Source: Actinomycetes bacterium
Lineage (GTDB): Bacteria > Actinomycetota > Actinomycetes > Actinomycetales > Microbacteriaceae
Length of the DNA stretch: 13,882 nucleotides
NCBI GenBank assembly: GCA_023431405.1
Contig: JAEYVZ010000019.1
Location: 1-13,882 of the forward strand
Reading direction: 5' to 3'
The notes under the pieces: model-generated
The model's input: the letters and a program-made list of their open reading frames with translations, nothing else
The model's database searches: none
Told to the model about the DNA's origin: nothing
Shown: positions 13,521-13,882 of the stretch, piece by piece
How the letters are laid out: the number at the start of each line of letters is the position of its first letter
Numbering within the stretch: the first letter of the stretch is position 1
Made by a program: the position numbers and the translations under genes

Positions 13521-13882
13521 ATGGATGGGCAGGTCTTCGGCGGCGGTGTGGTGGTGCTGGTCGCCGTCGTGCTCTGGCTCGTCTACCTGCTTCCGTCGTG
13601 GCAGGGTCGTCACCGCTACAACGCCGCCGAGCGCAACGCCGTCCGCCTCAACCAGGCGCTGCGCGTGCTCGCCGAGACGAGCGAGACCCCCGAAGAAGTG
13701 CGCCTCGAGTTGAACGCCCGCACCGCGCTCGCCCAGCAGAAGCTCGCCCGGCGAGCCCAGGCCGAGCGCGAGCAGCGGGAGCAGGAGCGCGCCCGCGCCG
13801 AGCAGGAGGCCGCCGAAGCGCGTGCACGCGCCGAGGCGGCGCTCGCCCGGCAGCAGGCGCTCCGGGAGCGTGAGCGGGCCCT
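13521..13882 (+). CDS. Membrane-anchored coiled-coil protein, N-terminal part (runs off the right edge)
   Basis: From ATG 13521 the frame stays open for 120 codons to the window end. A membrane helix at about 7-27 (GGGVVVLVAVVLWLVYLLPS) is followed by 'WQGRHRYNAAERNAVRLNQAL' and, from about residue 58, a long Glu/Arg/Ala/Gln-rich stretch with no Pro or Gly from about residue 62 onward, strongly predicted as coiled coil. This looks like a bitopic protein with a short extracytoplasmic N-terminus and a large cytoplasmic coiled coil. In mycobacteria the gene after rimJ in the galU neighbourhood (Rv0996) is a conserved membrane protein, and this is probably its positional counterpart. A role in envelope or division is only a guess. 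Confidence 0.75.
   Translation, partial: MDGQVFGGGVVVLVAVVLWLVYLLPSWQGRHRYNAAERNAVRLNQALRVLAETSETPEEVRLELNARTALAQQKLARRAQAEREQREQERARAEQEAAEARARAEAALARQQALRERERA

Overview
The window looks like a chromosomal segment of a high-GC actinobacterium, most probably Microbacteriaceae and close to Microbacterium. The support is the strong GC bias at third codon positions, an Lsr2 nucleoid protein, an FmdB/Ruc-type zinc ribbon, starts of leaderless type, and the gene order mscL - fmdB - 5-formyl-THF cyclo-ligase / galU - rimJ-like GNAT - coiled-coil membrane protein, which matches the order I recall around galU in Mycobacterium. No rRNA, tRNA, CRISPR array, insertion sequence or phage gene was seen. 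Coding density is high; the longest gap without a gene is the 245 bp between the two divergent genes at 6129-6373.

Layout. 1-308 (-): 5' part of an EamA/DMT transporter. 433-1272 (+): single-pass membrane protein of unknown function with a six-residue repeat linker. 1294-1944 (-): flavodoxin-family protein. 2022-2423 (-): Lsr2 with a long Ser/Arg/Gly linker. 2517-3377 (-): GAF + LuxR-type regulator resembling RamA. This regulator is divergent from a two-gene operon (3508-5492, +) for a DUF485 protein and an ActP/MctC-type acetate/monocarboxylate symporter. 5592-6128 (-): Ogt-like protein whose alkyl-acceptor Cys is Ala, so probably an alkyltransferase-like (ATL) protein. 6374-10123 (+): 1249-residue protein with the layout of a DUF4011-type SF1 helicase but with key ATPase residues replaced; a 64-residue protein (10110-10304) overlaps its 3' end. 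10363-11764 (-): operon reading cyclo-ligase, FmdB zinc ribbon, MscL. 11860 to the end (+): galU, GNAT acetyltransferase and the start of a membrane-anchored coiled-coil protein.

The genes suggest three working units: regulated uptake of acetate or short monocarboxylates; a DNA-damage or nucleic-acid-sensing pair built from two apparent pseudoenzymes (the ATL-like protein and the helicase-like protein); and a conserved actinobacterial housekeeping neighbourhood (folate, UDP-glucose, osmotic valve, zinc-ribbon chaperone candidate). The pseudoenzyme region at about 5.6-10.3 kb is the most unusual part. Several genes have a TANNNT-like -10 hexamer ending 6-7 nt before the start codon, which points to leaderless mRNAs.
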